From positions 895,001-959,000 of the forward strand of contig CALZFC010000293.1 in NCBI GenBank assembly GCA_945643635.1: 64,000 nt of DNA. Direction: 5' to 3'. Shown here in pieces: positions 49,708 to 62,300 of the stretch. A program made the position numbers and the translations under genes. Numbering within the stretch: position 1 is the first letter of the stretch; each line of letters begins with the position of its first letter. A model generated the notes under the pieces. That model saw only the letters and a list, made by a program, of their open reading frames with translations. It did no database searches and had not been told where the DNA came from. Source of the DNA: Allodiplogaster sudhausi (Eukaryota; Nematoda; Chromadorea; Rhabditida; Diplogasteridae).

Positions 49708-50198
49708 GAAAGAGAGGCGAAAGAAGGTGCAGCGTCGACTACATCTACTCTGCGTCACCGTTTCAAGGTCTCAGGGTCTCGGTTCGATACCCTTTTGAGA
49801 ACAGATTTTTGCAAGCACGAAAAAAGTTTTTTGCTTTTTTTCTGTCATTTATACATAAACAAAATGAGAAACACAAAAGAAATAAAACAAGAAACTCAAA
49901 AAAGGTAAGAAGTGCTCTGAAATTTTCACTTTATTTTGCACTTTGTAGTCCAAGAGTTGAAGCCAGCCCGTTTGGAACCCAAACACGGCCAACTTAAATG
50001 CAATATTATGAGATCCCAGCCATTTCGGCATATTTTTGAAAACGGTCTTCACAGTCGTAATCTCCATGGTCGAAATAGGTAAACTCCTACGCGAAATGGC
50101 ACGAAAATGCGTATTCAGCGCGCTATTAGAGTTTGTATTATTAATATTAATACTATTAATACTATTAATACCGGACCCAACAATGTTGAGCGGGACTG
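49121..50198. mobile_element. 1.08 kb foldback element with TA target duplication
   Basis: Both ends read CAGTCCCGCTYAACATTGTT inwards, with inverted arms of roughly 350-400 bp, and the element is flanked by TA (49119-49120 and 50199-50200). The paralogous site in duplication copy 1 (agctagaagg at about 38216-38225) has a single TA and no element, which is a clear empty site. TA duplication points to Tc1/mariner-type mobilisation. The arms contain a mirrored frame (MEITTVKTVFKN...) of no recognised family and B-box-like GGTTCGATACCC (49781-49792). The centre has a GA tract. No transposase is present. Confidence 0.85.
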
Positions 50199-50862
50199 TA
50201 GAAGGTGGCAGACGCAGAGAGTGGAGAGTTAGAGCGAGAGACAGAAAATGCTGAGAGATTAGAAAGAGAGAGACTTTAAAAACATCGTTCAGCTGTCGAC
50301 CAGCGAGCGGAGCTACTCCGTCTGATAGATTTGTACAAGGCAGGAGGACGGCAGAACTAAGAAAAAATTATACTAACGTTTCGCGTTTGAGGCTTGTTAT
50401 TACCGGGTTTTAGAACAATTGCTCACTCAACAAAATGCTCATTGTTCAGTGGCATCGTGAAATGCTCTGATTTGTATTAGTTAGTTTAGTTTGAACTATT
50501 CAGAACACGATGAAACAAAATAAATATTTTATCGAAAAAGTCTTAATAAGCGATTGAGGTTGTCATACAAATTGGCTATAAATAAAGCAGCAGCGAGGGT
50601 AAAATTGATTAATATTCTCCCCGTAGAGGCCAAGTCGCGAAAACAGAACAAATAGACTGTAAGTAGTGAACTCGAAGAAAGGATACAGTTTAAAAAAATT
50701 TCATAGCAGTAAAACACGTGAGAGAAATGAAAGACCTCTGCATATAAATGCTAAGGAATCTTTCTTGTGGCAAAAATTAATGTATTAAATAATAACATTA
50801 GTGGAGGCTTCAAAGAACAAAAGAAGAGAGATTCTGTTGAATGGATGGCCAAGGGGTTATCA

Positions 50863-50928
50863 TGGCCTATTGGTAACGCGGCGGGTGCGTCGAGTATTTG
50901 GGGTTCGAGTCCTCTCTCGCACCAAAGA
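50863..50928 (+). repeat. tRNA-like segment downstream of FAAH copy 2
   Basis: Counterpart of 38885-38960. The A-box-like TGGCCTATTGGTAACG is kept, and the B-box region is shortened to tttggggttcgagtcc. Confidence 0.4.
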
Positions 50929-50934
50929 ATCCCC

Positions 50935-53900
50935 CTAGAAGACAGACTGCTGCCAGCCACCGAAGCCCTCTTCCAAATCTTTGGCGATCGCGATCAAGTT
51001 ACGGTCAGAATTCGGTGCTCCCACCACCTGAAAGTGGGCTTTGGCATTAAAAAGAGCATTTTGTGGCAGTCAAGGAAAACAAAAAGCAATCGGCTAGTCT
51101 GAACTAAAAGAAATTGAGATGAAACCAGTTATAAAACGTATGAATCCTATGGGAAATCTCGGTGTTCGCACGACTCCATTATCTTGTTTCCCATGGGTAA
51201 AGCTATCCGTACCTGTACACCGAGGGGAAGCCCGTCGCCGCCGAGTCCCATCGGGCACTGCACGACTGGCAAGGCGATCGCGTTGAAGATGCCAGTGAAG
51301 GCAAAGTTGAGTGGAGTGAAGATGGGCTGGGAAATTTTTGCAAAGATTAAAGGAGCTCAAAATTCACTTTTGAACGGATGCTTTATGCCTGAATATTAGG
51401 CGGGAAAAATATTAATTAGAGAGATAGAGACTACTATGTTCTAACAAAAAATTAAGTACAGTAAAGTTTCGCCAAAATGGCACTTGCTTACGAATTGTTC
51501 CGAAAATTACGCAACAAATATCTCAAAGCAGACAAGTGCTCATAAAGTATACCTTTGGAATCCACATGATCAAAGAGAGACCTGATTGTGGAAGGGCGCA
51601 GTGCGTGCAAAGGAAGGGAAGAGAAGGACGCCGTCCTCGCCGAGGAGGTCGCTGATCTCTCGCTGCAGCCGCTCGCGCATCTTCTTCAACTGTAAGCGCC
51701 AGTTTTTTTTTATTATTATTATTATTTATTATGATTACTTTTTCAATGAAAAACAAAGAACAGTCTAGAACAAAAGATCTTCTAAAGTTGTTGCCGGCAC
51801 GTTTTTGATAATTATTCTATACTTTTTGAAGAAAAAATCATCAAAACCAAAAAGAATAGCAGGGACAAAACAAAAGATATATAAACAGGCACCTGGGCAT
51901 ATTGCAAGTCGCTCAACTTGGGCGCTGCGTCCACGACAGCGACGAGCAGAGCGGGGAAGGTGTGCGGGCTCTGGCCGATCAGCCACTTACCCGCCTCCTT
52001 CGGGATGTTGATACCATCCTGTGGAGGAGAGACAGAGAGAGAGCTAGTGAGAGAGAGAGATGGCAAGAGCAAGAGAGAGAGAGAGAGCGCGAGAGAGAGA
52101 GCAAGAGCAAGAGAGAGAGAGAGAGAGAGCAAGAGAGCTAGAGAAAGAGAGATAGAGAGCGAGAGAGAAAGGGAGAGAAAGAGAGGGGGAAACTTCCAGC
52201 CAACCGTGGCGTCGGAGAGCAGCTCATGGAACTTGGGCGCGCCCTCGACATGCATGGCGCCGATGAAGAGTTCGATGGCGCGGTGCAAGAGCGGCAAGTC
52301 GATGCGGACGGCAGCCAAGTCGTACTTCAGCTCGAGGTAACGAACGGACTTGGAGAATAAGAGAGTAGGCCACGGTCACCCGTCCAGATGTCAGACTAGG
52401 CCACGCCCACCCGTCCCGAAGTCAGAGTAGGCCACGCCCACCCGTCCCGAAGTCAAATTAGGCCGCGCCCACCAGCCCCGAAGTCAAATTAGGCCACGCC
52501 CACCCGTCCCGAAGTCCGATTAGGCCACGCCCACCCGTCCACAATCATATAAATAGTGAAGAGTGCTAGAAACCCGTCTGAGAGTCTTCGTCATTGCACC
52601 CGAGGCAGCCTCCACAAGTGGCATGTTGATCCCGTCCATGTAGAAGACACGCAGTTGCTTCATCTTGGTCGGCTCGTCGATCCGCAGCTCGTCCACTACA
52701 CGCTGCCCGCCGAGCACCTGAATTAATCAAAATGTAAAAAAAAAGAATTTCCCTGACGGCTCCTTTAAGATGATACCATCTACTACCCCGAAATAAATCT
52801 ATCATAAAACTCGATCGTCCCCCGATCCAGAGACGCGCAATAATGTGAGAACAAATGTGGACGGGTGGGCGTGGCTTATACCTTGTACATGAGCGTGAGA
52901 TCATTGGCATAGCGGCAGATCGGCCCGATTCGCAGCATCTGCTGGCGATAGCCGACTGCCTCTGGGTGGTGGCCCTCGAGCGGGATTACACCTTAACAAG
53001 AACAATCATGTTAGGCCACGCCCACCCGTCCACAGTTCAATACATGCAGTATTGTCTTAGCTTCTAATCTCTAAATTCGTAAAAAAAAACCACAGATTAA
53101 AAACGGTACCTGGAGTGGGCTTGAGCCCGAAGACGCCGTTGAAGAAGGCGGGCATGCGGATGCTGCCGCCAATGTCAGAGCCAACGCCAATCTGAATCGC
53201 TACTCACTGGAACTCGAACCCGGACCTTCCGCGTCGTATCCGCTCGCCACTTACCACTCGACTAACATCGCACCCTGCACAAACTCACCAACGAGCCGGC
53301 CGCCGCAATGAGCGCAGCCTCGCCGCCGGATGAGCCTCCAGCGATGCGTCTGCTGTCATAGGGGTTGCGCGTCCTTCCGAACAGCGTGTTCGACGACTCC
53401 CACCACATGCAAACCTGAAATATTTGTTTTTTTTTTGAAATTCAAAATCAAATTATGTAAATATGTTTTATTTTCTTCATTTCTTGCAATTGATTTTAAT
53501 TTTTTTATTGTTTTATAGTATTTAAGATATCACTCACTTATTTCTTGCTACTCTAGCAAAAAAAAACTAGTAAATAATGCCCAAAAAGAATCCGGCAATT
53601 CCTTACCTCGGGCACGTTCGTGACTGCCAAGCAAATGGCGCCTGCTGTCAACATTCTGCAGTAAAAGCAGATTGACTTCATTTTATATCTTCATTAACAA
53701 AGCTAAATAACCTGCGAAGTTCTTGCTAATTAGCAAAATAAGTTAATTAGTAACGACACCTGTCAACTACGACGGCATTCTTGGAGCCGACCGTGTTGCG
53801 GCGGTGGTACACGCCGCAGGTCAGGCGGAGACCTTCCACCTACGAATGGCAATCTTGTGCTTCATTTCTTACATTTTAGGTCGGAACATACTTATCGACA

Positions 53901-54059
53901 GTTTAATAAAAGTATTACAACTATTAACACAAAATTTACTTCAACCTGCGTTCCCTAATGATATTCATCTACGAATTTGAGTTCGTAAATAAGAGCAGAG
54001 AGAGGTAGAGAAAGCGAGAGCGAAACAAAGAGAGAGAGAGAGAGCGAGAGTGAGAGAGA

Positions 54060-54097
<38 letters not shown>

Positions 54098-55402
54098 AAG
54101 AGATAGAGAAAGACAGAGAATGGTTAACCTCGATGCAGTCCTTGATAGTAAAGGGTACGCCGAGTAGAGGACGCCTCGATTCAATCTTCAAAGAGAAAGG
54201 TATTCCTTTACGTATTCTACTATTACGTGTGTTACAGGAGACGATACAAACACTGCAAAGATATCTTATGTTGAAATCTTTTGAGAGATTATTTCGTAGA
54301 AATGTTAAATCCTTTGATAGATATTTTCGTAAACTTGGCTTTTGCAAAATAAAAATAATTAATTAAGCTGCTCACTTCATCCAAAGCCTGCTCGTCTGCT
54401 TGTGCGACTTCTGCGTCCGCCTGAATTTGACAAGATTACGATCGCTGCCAAAATCTGACAAGCATATTCTTTTATATACACATTTCTGCATAATTTAGAG
54501 AATCAAAAAATACGAATATTATTTATAAAAAGATATATTAACCTCAGCAGCCTTCCTGCGCGCTTCCTGAAAGTTGCGCAAGACGACGGCATTGATGATG
54601 GGGTTGACCTCTTCGATTCTCTTGATATATGCCTCCAGCAGCTCGCTGCTCGTAATCTGCAATCACATTTTAACGATGCCTCTTCGCCTTTTTTCGCTCA
54701 TTTCATTCGTTAATGTTTTTTTCCCCATTTGACTGAATTAAAAACAAATTTATCTATTCAAAAAACAGTTAAATAAAGCGTTTTCCTCAATTTCTCCGCC
54801 TCTCTCCACCCTCTCTCAGCTTCTTCCGCATTCTCTGTCTTTCTCTCTTTCTTTCTCTCTTTCTTTCTCTCTTTTTCTCTCTTCCTTTCTCTCTTTCTTT
54901 CTCTCTCTTTCTCTCGTTCTCTCTTTCTTTTTCTCTTCTTTTTCTCTCTAACCTCTTTATCCCGAATGGCCTTGGCTGCTTGGGTGGCCGAGATGGTGAG
55001 CAGCTCCTCGTTGGTCGGCACCACCGACAATCTCGGCACGAAGAGGTTGTAGAGCGAGAAGGACGCGTTCACGATGCAGAAGTAGACTAAAAACAATAAT
55101 TTTTATTTTTTGTAAATTTTATATTCCACAATTTCATAGGAATGTTATGCTACATTCTATTCATATTTATCTATTTGTTTATTTACAAACATTGTAATCA
55201 TTTGAACGTGAATAAACAACAATTATAGAATAATAATTAGGAAAAGTATCGAGTCTTTAGGCGAAAATAAGTTTTAAAAAAATGGAACTGTTATGAAAAA
55301 GGAAAGAAAAAAAGCGAACGAGTCACCTCTCGTGATGAAATAAAGAATGCTGATTGCCGTCTTCATCAGCCATCTCAGGTCGACGGGCAGATCGAGCAGC
55401 AT
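50935..55402 (-). CDS. Fatty-acid amide hydrolase (FAAH2-like), complete
   Basis: Serine amidase that hydrolyses fatty-acid amides such as endocannabinoids at internal membranes. Sixteen exons join in frame: 55402-55327, 55086-54953, 54656-54543, 54420-54376, 54185-54129, 53839-53760, 53655-53607, 53414-53289, 53191-53110, 52991-52882, 52717-52574, 52348-52205, 52018-51893, 51689-51582, 51326-51213 and 51027-50935. That is 1,602 bases, 533 residues plus stop, the usual FAAH2 length. The start is the first Met, [18 protein letters not shown]. An N-terminal hydrophobic stretch (about residues 15-45) should anchor it. The catalytic Lys is in [11 protein letters not shown], the signature in [12 protein letters not shown], and the nucleophile in [16 protein letters not shown], so the Ser-cisSer-Lys triad is complete. 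The C-terminus [15 protein letters not shown]...EGFGGW is typical of the family. Specific substrates are unknown. Confidence 0.92.
52366..52541. repeat. 31 bp minisatellite in a FAAH intron
   Basis: Six units start at 52366, 52397, 52428, 52459, 52490 and 52521, an exact 31 bp period, with core TAGGCCACGCCCACCCGTCC. The equivalent intron of copy 1 has only about two units (40883 and 40915), so the array expanded or contracted after the duplication. Confidence 0.9.
53192..53288 (-). repeat. 97 bp FAAH intron made of a tRNA-like sequence (copy 2)
   Basis: Same length and nearly the same sequence as 41590-41686, with the A-box-like TAGTCGAGTGG and B-box-like GGGTTCGAGTTCC on the minus strand. 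It separates exon 53414-53289 (signature GGSSGG) from exon 53191-53110 (nucleophile). Confidence 0.5.
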
Positions 55403-56543
55403 CTCGACTGCAAGAGGAGGAGACAATTCCGAGACAACCGCCACCCATTGCGGACACAGGGCAAAATGAGTTCTTTTAAATTTAAACTATGCACGTAGTC
55501 ATCACGAAAGGTTGCAATAGATCAAGAGGTGAACTTTGTTCAGTGTAGCCTCTCTTTCTGTCAGTTACACTTCATTTTATGAAGAAAAAGAACTAGCAAA
55601 AATGATGCGGGTTTATTGCACTTGACAGCGCATTTTACGCTTTGCCCTATTTCATGAGATAACGATACGCAACACAAATCTATTGTAGTATACTTTAATC
55701 TTTCTTTCTATTTCTCGCTCTCTCTCTCACACAATCCTCCTTTTTTTCGCTCCGTCACTCAATCTCTCTTCATCTTTCAGGAAGGTGACTCATAGTAAAA
55801 GGTGCAAAATGTTATTGTAAACAGTTTTTCTCTGATTATTCCCCGTATACCGATATCCGCTATAACTGAATCAGAAAAGATTTTCTGGCGCCAAACAAAA
55901 GAAAGGGAGACTAGACAATGTAGTCATAGCTACACGCGGCCGGAGCTCACTTCCACGGTAAGAACGAAGTTCATTCATTGATGACAACATAATGACGTGC
56001 CTACTAACACATAATAGAAAAGGAAATATTTTTTACATGATTCTATTAATAAGAAGGGCATTAAATTGAAAATAGAACATTTAATTCTCAAAAATTAGTT
56101 GAAATATACGCTGTCAGCAGCAAAAAAGGGTGATAACTGAGAGAAGCGATGCTTCATTCACCTTGCCCAGATTACGTGCAAATTCACAGATGACTATGAC
56201 CTTTTCAGCACCATTACAGTTGCCATGAAACCAGCGAATAGGCCTAGTAGCCATCGGATTGAACCCTCCTTGTCATCATCAGTGATAAGGCAGTTTGGCA
56301 GTATGCCAGTGCATTTATAGACGCGAGCTTATCATTGATTTCACAACTCTTTCGCGATTCGCATCACTTTCCATCTACACTTCCAAATTCTGGCCTTTCG
56401 AGACTCTTCTTTTTATCATTTGGAACTCAAGACATTAGGCAAGAGTCTAGGCTGTGGCAGCTGCAGCTGGCCAAATATTAGCCAATATATGTAAATATGT
56501 ATATCTACTTGGAGTTCTCATAAAATAAACTTGGTGTTTGTTG

Positions 56544-56594
<51 letters not shown>

Positions 56595-56626
56595 CCTCTC
56601 TCTCTCTCTTTCTCTCTCTTTCTATT

Positions 56627-56661
<35 letters not shown>

Positions 56662-57425
56662 GTTCATACAGCCCAGCCATTGGCAATGAGGCTTCCAAAA
56701 CTTCCCTGGTGCCCTTTGCCAATAGCACTTTCAATAGAAGATGCATATGCCCCTAGAAGTTTCCAGAATATTCTGTAAGTGACAGTCATCTTATTCGGGA
56801 ATCAGGCACATTTCAGTACATTCCGGATAGCGGCGACTTCTGCCCACGGGCCCGATAATTCTCTCTTTCACAAAGAATGGATCATCGCTTCCGGCATATA
56901 CATGCATATGTATGTTCTCTCACTGCCGGTCTTTTCCGGACTAATGTAACTAAAATGATGTGTTGTAATAAACCAAGCCAAGGTAGCGGAAGAAAAATTA
57001 GATAGTGAGTGCGAGAAGCGGCGGAGAAATCAGCTGATGAAGTGTTCGCAAACCGGATCGTTAATACATTAGTGCTGAATATTGGCTCGCGAGAGAGAGA
57101 GAGAGAGAGAGAGATAGAGAAAGAGAGTGGAAAAAGAGAGGTTGCGAGAGAGAGAAAGAAAGAAGAGAAAACGTATGGCAAAGAAGCAAACGAATAACAA
57201 CAACTGAAAGGCCGACAGGAACAGTTCATGGGCATTACTCGAGTCACTATCGAAGGCCACAACAACTGGAATGTGAAAGAAGACATAGAGGCAGAGGAAC
57301 GGAGAGTTAGTGTAAGGAAAAGAGGTAGAAAGCGGGAATGTTATTGACAGGGAACATGAGAGCAGACGTAGAAAAAGGACGAATGAGAACTAAAGGGTGC
57401 CAGAGAAAAAAAATGTACTGGGAAT

Positions 57426-57490
<65 letters not shown>

Positions 57491-59222
57491 AGATAGTAGG
57501 AGAGCTGGATTGAGAGAGAGGGAAGGTGATGAAGAAGTGACATAGAAGAGTGAACAAAGTACGGAGGGCAAGTCAAGAAACATGTGCAAGCGAGAAAAGG
57601 AGACGGCTGTCTTATTCATTTCTGGTCATTCCGACGACTAGAGAAACATTCTCCCACTACAACTCCAATGGTATTTTTCAAAGTGTAATTGCGCAACTTT
57701 CATTCCTAAATTATTGTTGAAAGATTATCTTATAATTTTTTTTTTCAGCTTATTGTTAGTTAATTGCGTTAGATGATCTTTCAACGATAATTGGAGGAAG
57801 ATAAATAGTTGCACAATTGAAACTTTAAAAAATTCGCCTTTCACTGGACATTCTAACCGTAGCAATGAAAAACAATGAATGGCATTGAGCTTCTCACCTC
57901 CCATCGCGCGGCTGCCTCCTTACTCGCTGATGAGTACGTGGACACTGCAAGATCAGCCAGTAGCTCTCCTCTCTCTCTCTCTCTATATCTCTCTTTCTCT
58001 TTCCTCTCTCTCTATCTCAATCACAAGCCCCTGCTTACTACACCAGTCCTGCCAGTAAACTAGGCCACTGAGGGATGGCGACCTGTCATTTTCTCTATTT
58101 CTTTCCTGTCTCTTGCATTCGTACACGCTCTCGCTCATTCCCTCCCTCTCCTTCCCTGCATCTCTTACCATCTATTCCCGTTCATAGTATCTTGCCAATC
58201 TGCCGTCTCCTTCATCCCTTCCTTGTGCGGGTGGTTCACAATAGAAAAGAGAAAGAAATATGCTGACTGTTCGGAGAGCGACCTGGCACAGAGCAACCGG
58301 CTGAGGGGCACTTTTTATCATTTACTCTTTATCATTTACAAAATCAGTCAAAATCAAAAGTGATACTTTGAACTGTATTATTAGAATTACAGGCAGAGTA
58401 AAGAAAGCGAAGGAGAAGAATAGAGAAAATGAAAGTATACGCAAGCCTAAAATTGTTAGTATGTATGAAAAGGAGCAAAAAACTGCTTCTCCGAGAGCGG
58501 CAAATGAAAAATAGACAAAATAATAAGAGCAAGTTTAGTCACTTCATTCCTATAAAAATAATGCACGTAAAATAATCAAGAAAACTTGGATGGCAAAGTT
58601 TATGAAAGATTTTTTTTTAAGAAAAAAGAGACAGAGTGAAACAGTTTAAAAATGTATATATAACTAATATATTTTACGACGATGCAAAGAACGCAATTCA
58701 CAAGGAATTACAATGAAAATGGAAAGGAAAATACGCGCTGAACTATGTATATGACAAAATAGTTATGGCCAGCTCAAAAAAAAAGAAAAGATTCTCGCAG
58801 TCGACTCTGGTAAAGTGGCGGACCAGTGTTCATCTCTACTTTGTATGCTTAAAGACTACATACGTGCTCGAGTGACCTGACTTTCAAAAGTTATGTGTGT
58901 CAATACAATGTCAGTACAGAAACACAAAGTTCAGTGATGACGGAAGAAGAGGGCAGGAAGTGCGCGATGGGAAGTGGAATACATAAGCAGGAAGAGTGGA
59001 ATTATACAAGTTCTCTTTTTTTCCAAGTATGTAATATTGAAGCATATTTCTCAGGTAAAATCATGACACATTTAAAAGCTAGAACAAAGCAAGGATCCAC
59101 TAGCTATGCTTCTCTTTTCTACTAGTAGAAGATCTGGACTTGTATTACAATGAAAGAAATATATCTGTGCAAGTACATAAAACAGCATTGATTGCCTCGA
59201 AATGACTGAAAAGAACGAGCGC

Positions 59223-59269
<47 letters not shown>

Positions 59270-59378
59270 CTCTTTCTCTGTCGCTCTCTCACTCTCAGTC
59301 TCTCTCTCTGCATGTCTCTCGTTCCCTGTCTCTCTATCCATCTCTCTCTCAATCCCTCTTTCTCTCACTCTCTCTCTC
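55403..59378. other. Intergenic region between FAAH and the MATH-BTB gene
   Basis: No exon supported. It contains CT/GA arrays at about 56549-56662, 57091-57160, 57424-57490, 57970-58016 and 59223-59378, an imperfect inverted repeat around 57680-57830 (gttgaaagat...atctttcaac), and AT-rich unique DNA. The FAAH promoter (reading left) and the 3' end of the MATH-BTB gene fall here. The CT array directly abuts the MATH-BTB stop codon. Confidence 0.55.
56549..56662. repeat. (CT)n microsatellite tract
   Basis: CT array with CTTT interruptions in intergenic DNA. It creates spurious Ser/Leu and Arg/Glu frames. Confidence 0.9.
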
Positions 59379-62300
59379 TCAGTCCTTGAGTATCTTGAGC
59401 AGCTTCTCGAGCAACGCCGCTTTCGTCGTGTCCGAGAGGCTCTTGTACTCGTCCGTCTGCTTCACGGCCTTCACGTCATTCACCACTTTGAATGTGCGGA
59501 GACATGAGTCCTGTGCAGAAGAAGAGGATACGGTATGCAATGTACAGAGAAAGTTCGAGTTTTGTTACGATACCAGTAATAAATAATATGCAAGGATAGG
59601 AATATTGAATTTTCATTATGCTAATCCCATTGAAAGCAGAATAAAAGAAGAACAAAAGAACAAGTATGGAACCTGCAGCCTGGAGAGGCAGTACTGGTCG
59701 GCCCAGACGAGCTTGGTCACCATGGCAATCTCGTCTGTCACCATGAGAAACTTCTCGCACTCGTCCATCACGAACTGGATCTCGAACTTGTCGCCGAGGT
59801 CGAGGAGGAACTCGACGTTGTCGCCTGAACATCTTCAGGGTCAGCCGTCGAAAAGAGCATCCATTCTCAGAATCAGGCCCATTTCTCGGTTGCCTTACTA
59901 ATGTTTCCCTATCAGAACCACTTTCGCCAGAGCCGAACAGTAGATAAGCAAAGGTCTAAAGCAACCAACTCGATGGTCTTTTACTGAATCTGCATCCCCC
60001 CTTTCCAACTCTCCGGTCCTCCCACCCTCTTTTCCCTCCCGCTTCTCCCCTCCCGACAAACCAGTGACAGGCTTATGCGACGGATACACGACATGGAGCA
60101 TCTCGACGAACTCGTCGAGAATGACGTCTTCCAGTGGAATCTCCTTCTTCTCTCGCTCTGCGAACTTGTGGAAGAACATGGCGTGGAAGACGCGCGAGTA
60201 CAAGGCGAGGTACTGTAAGATAAAGAAGTTGCTTTTTGTATTATTGTACGGTACAGAATGCACAAGATGCTACATATAAGTTCACGACATTTGCGACGTT
60301 TTCAAGGCTTATACAAAGGGCAAATACAATTTATGTATGTATGTATGTACATATGAAATAGTAAGCTAACACCATAAATAAAATACTACAAAAGAAGATG
60401 GCCAAATCATATTGACCTGCTTGCTGACGTAGAGGCGTACGCCGTTGATGATCAGCGCGACATCACTCAAGTCGGGCTGCACGCTCATAAAGTCGAAGAT
60501 GACATTCTTGCTGAAATCTTATGATTGTTTTAAAACATTTTATTTAAAAAAAACATTTACTAGCAAATATCCCTAAATTAATTATACCCCCCAGTGTTCT
60601 TGAACGTAGTGATAAAACTGTTGTTAGAACTCTCATGTAGTCAAGGCAGAAAACTGCACGCTCATAAAGTCGAAAATGACATTCTTGCTGAAATCTTATG
60701 ATTGTTTTAAAACATTTTATTAAAAAAAAACATTTACTAGCAAATATCCCTGAATTAATTATACCCCCTAGTGTTCTTGAACGTAGTGATAAAACTGTTG
60801 TTAGAACTCTCATGTAGTCAAGGCAGAAAACTCAAGAAGGGGTCTAACCCTACTCCACCTTTCCTTTCCTCACTTCTTTCATTATTTGCAATTAAGCGAA
60901 CATTCATTCATACATATATGCTATTACATCGAACCATTTAAAATAATAGAATAAAATCAGTGCCTAGCCTTACCGTACTCCGACGACCTTGATGACCGTG
61001 ATGCGCGCCTCCACAACGACGCGGTCTCCGCGGATGAAGCCCTTCTCCGGATTAAGGATCTCGCTCCACTCGATGAACGAAGGGAAGCCCCAGTTGTTCG
61101 AGTTGAAGTTGAACTTGTTCGTGAACTGCAAAGGGACAGCTTAGTCTTTGCAACTTCCATTCAATGTACTCTTTTTTACTCGCTGGACAGGCTCTGTCAA
61201 TTTAAATAAACAAACATATTGGAAAGATTTTCAAAACCGCTCAGCTGTACTTATATCTTTCTCTCTCTCTTCCTCTCTTACCTCTCTCTCTCTCTATTCT
61301 CTCTCTTTTCTCTCTCTCACTCTCTATCTCTTTATTCTTTCCCTCTCTCTCCCACTGGCCTGTCTCGAGAATGCCTGCTGATTCGGCTTCTGTGGCAGAA
61401 GTCTAAAGTCGACGACCGCATCGCAGCTCCAAAGAGTGCTCTCGCTCTCCGGATTGCAGTCGATGTAGACGGAGAAGAACTTGAGATGAGAAGTCCGCTT
61501 CGAGCACTCTGTCTTCGCAGCGAGGCGCCTGTTTTATTTACTATTTATTTATTTATATTTATTTAATATTACTTATTTTGCAATCCTGTCTTGACATCAT
61601 AAACCGGAAATTCTCAATACACATCTTGGTCTAGACTAGACAGATACTGACTGGTTCGAGTGAAGGTCCGAAAAGAGACAAAAAAAAACAACGCACCATG
61701 GAAGATTGCCAATGTAGTTGAAGGCCGAGTTGTTCTTCGCACGCAGAGTCGACAAGTTGGAAATGTTCAGGCGAATCGTGCCTTCCGTTTTCGTGTCTGC
61801 AATTTTTTAGTTAATATTTCAGGAATTTTTTTTATTGATATTATTGCTATATACATAAGTCAAGCAAATTCAAAGAAAAACTATTATTGTGCATGCAAGT
61901 TATGGACGGAATTGCGTTGAAATTATAAAATATAACTAAATAATAAAATGAAAAAGGTGCGGGAATGCAAACCGGCTCGGCTGCGCAGTGATCCGAGCTC
62001 CAAGTCGTCGAGTGAGCGAGTCAGTTCAGAGCCGCAGTCCGACACCGAGCTGGTGGCGCAGGCTGTATGGTAAGCATAATTATGTCCATCTTGTTATTTG
62101 TGAGGTGGTCAAATTATGCATACATTTATATACATGTTTACTCTGTTTAAATGTTTAATAAAAGTACATAAATCTACATTAAAGTATATAAAAAAAACAG
62201 CAGAGAAAAGCCCAATGCTCGAACCAGAAAAGAGCCGCTTTGGCGGGGGCGCAAGTCCGCCTCCGCTTGTGCCTGAAGTCGTCGCGACTGCTTCGTTTTC

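Larger units (their letters stand above)
48940..53645. repeat. Segmental duplication, copy 2
   Basis: Direct-orientation counterpart of 38041-42047. It is longer because of the foldback insertion at 49121-50198 and an expanded minisatellite at 52366-52541. The rest aligns segment by segment, including the tRNA-like piece downstream of FAAH. Copy 2 continues into FAAH 5' exons beyond the point where copy 1 stops, so copy 2 is probably closer to the original arrangement for FAAH, and copy 1 for the nAChR. Confidence 0.85.

Noticed and set aside
52366..52541. TTAGGC within the minisatellite as interstitial nematode telomere repeat
   Set aside because: TTAGGC occurs only once per 31 bp unit and only in some units. 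It is not a hexamer array.
61951..62068. Plus-strand frame MKKVRECKPARLRSD... with a GTAAGC donor
   Set aside because: The same DNA fits better as minus-strand MATH-BTB exon 62062-61973, which joins in phase to the MATH exon. The plus-strand continuation soon meets a stop.
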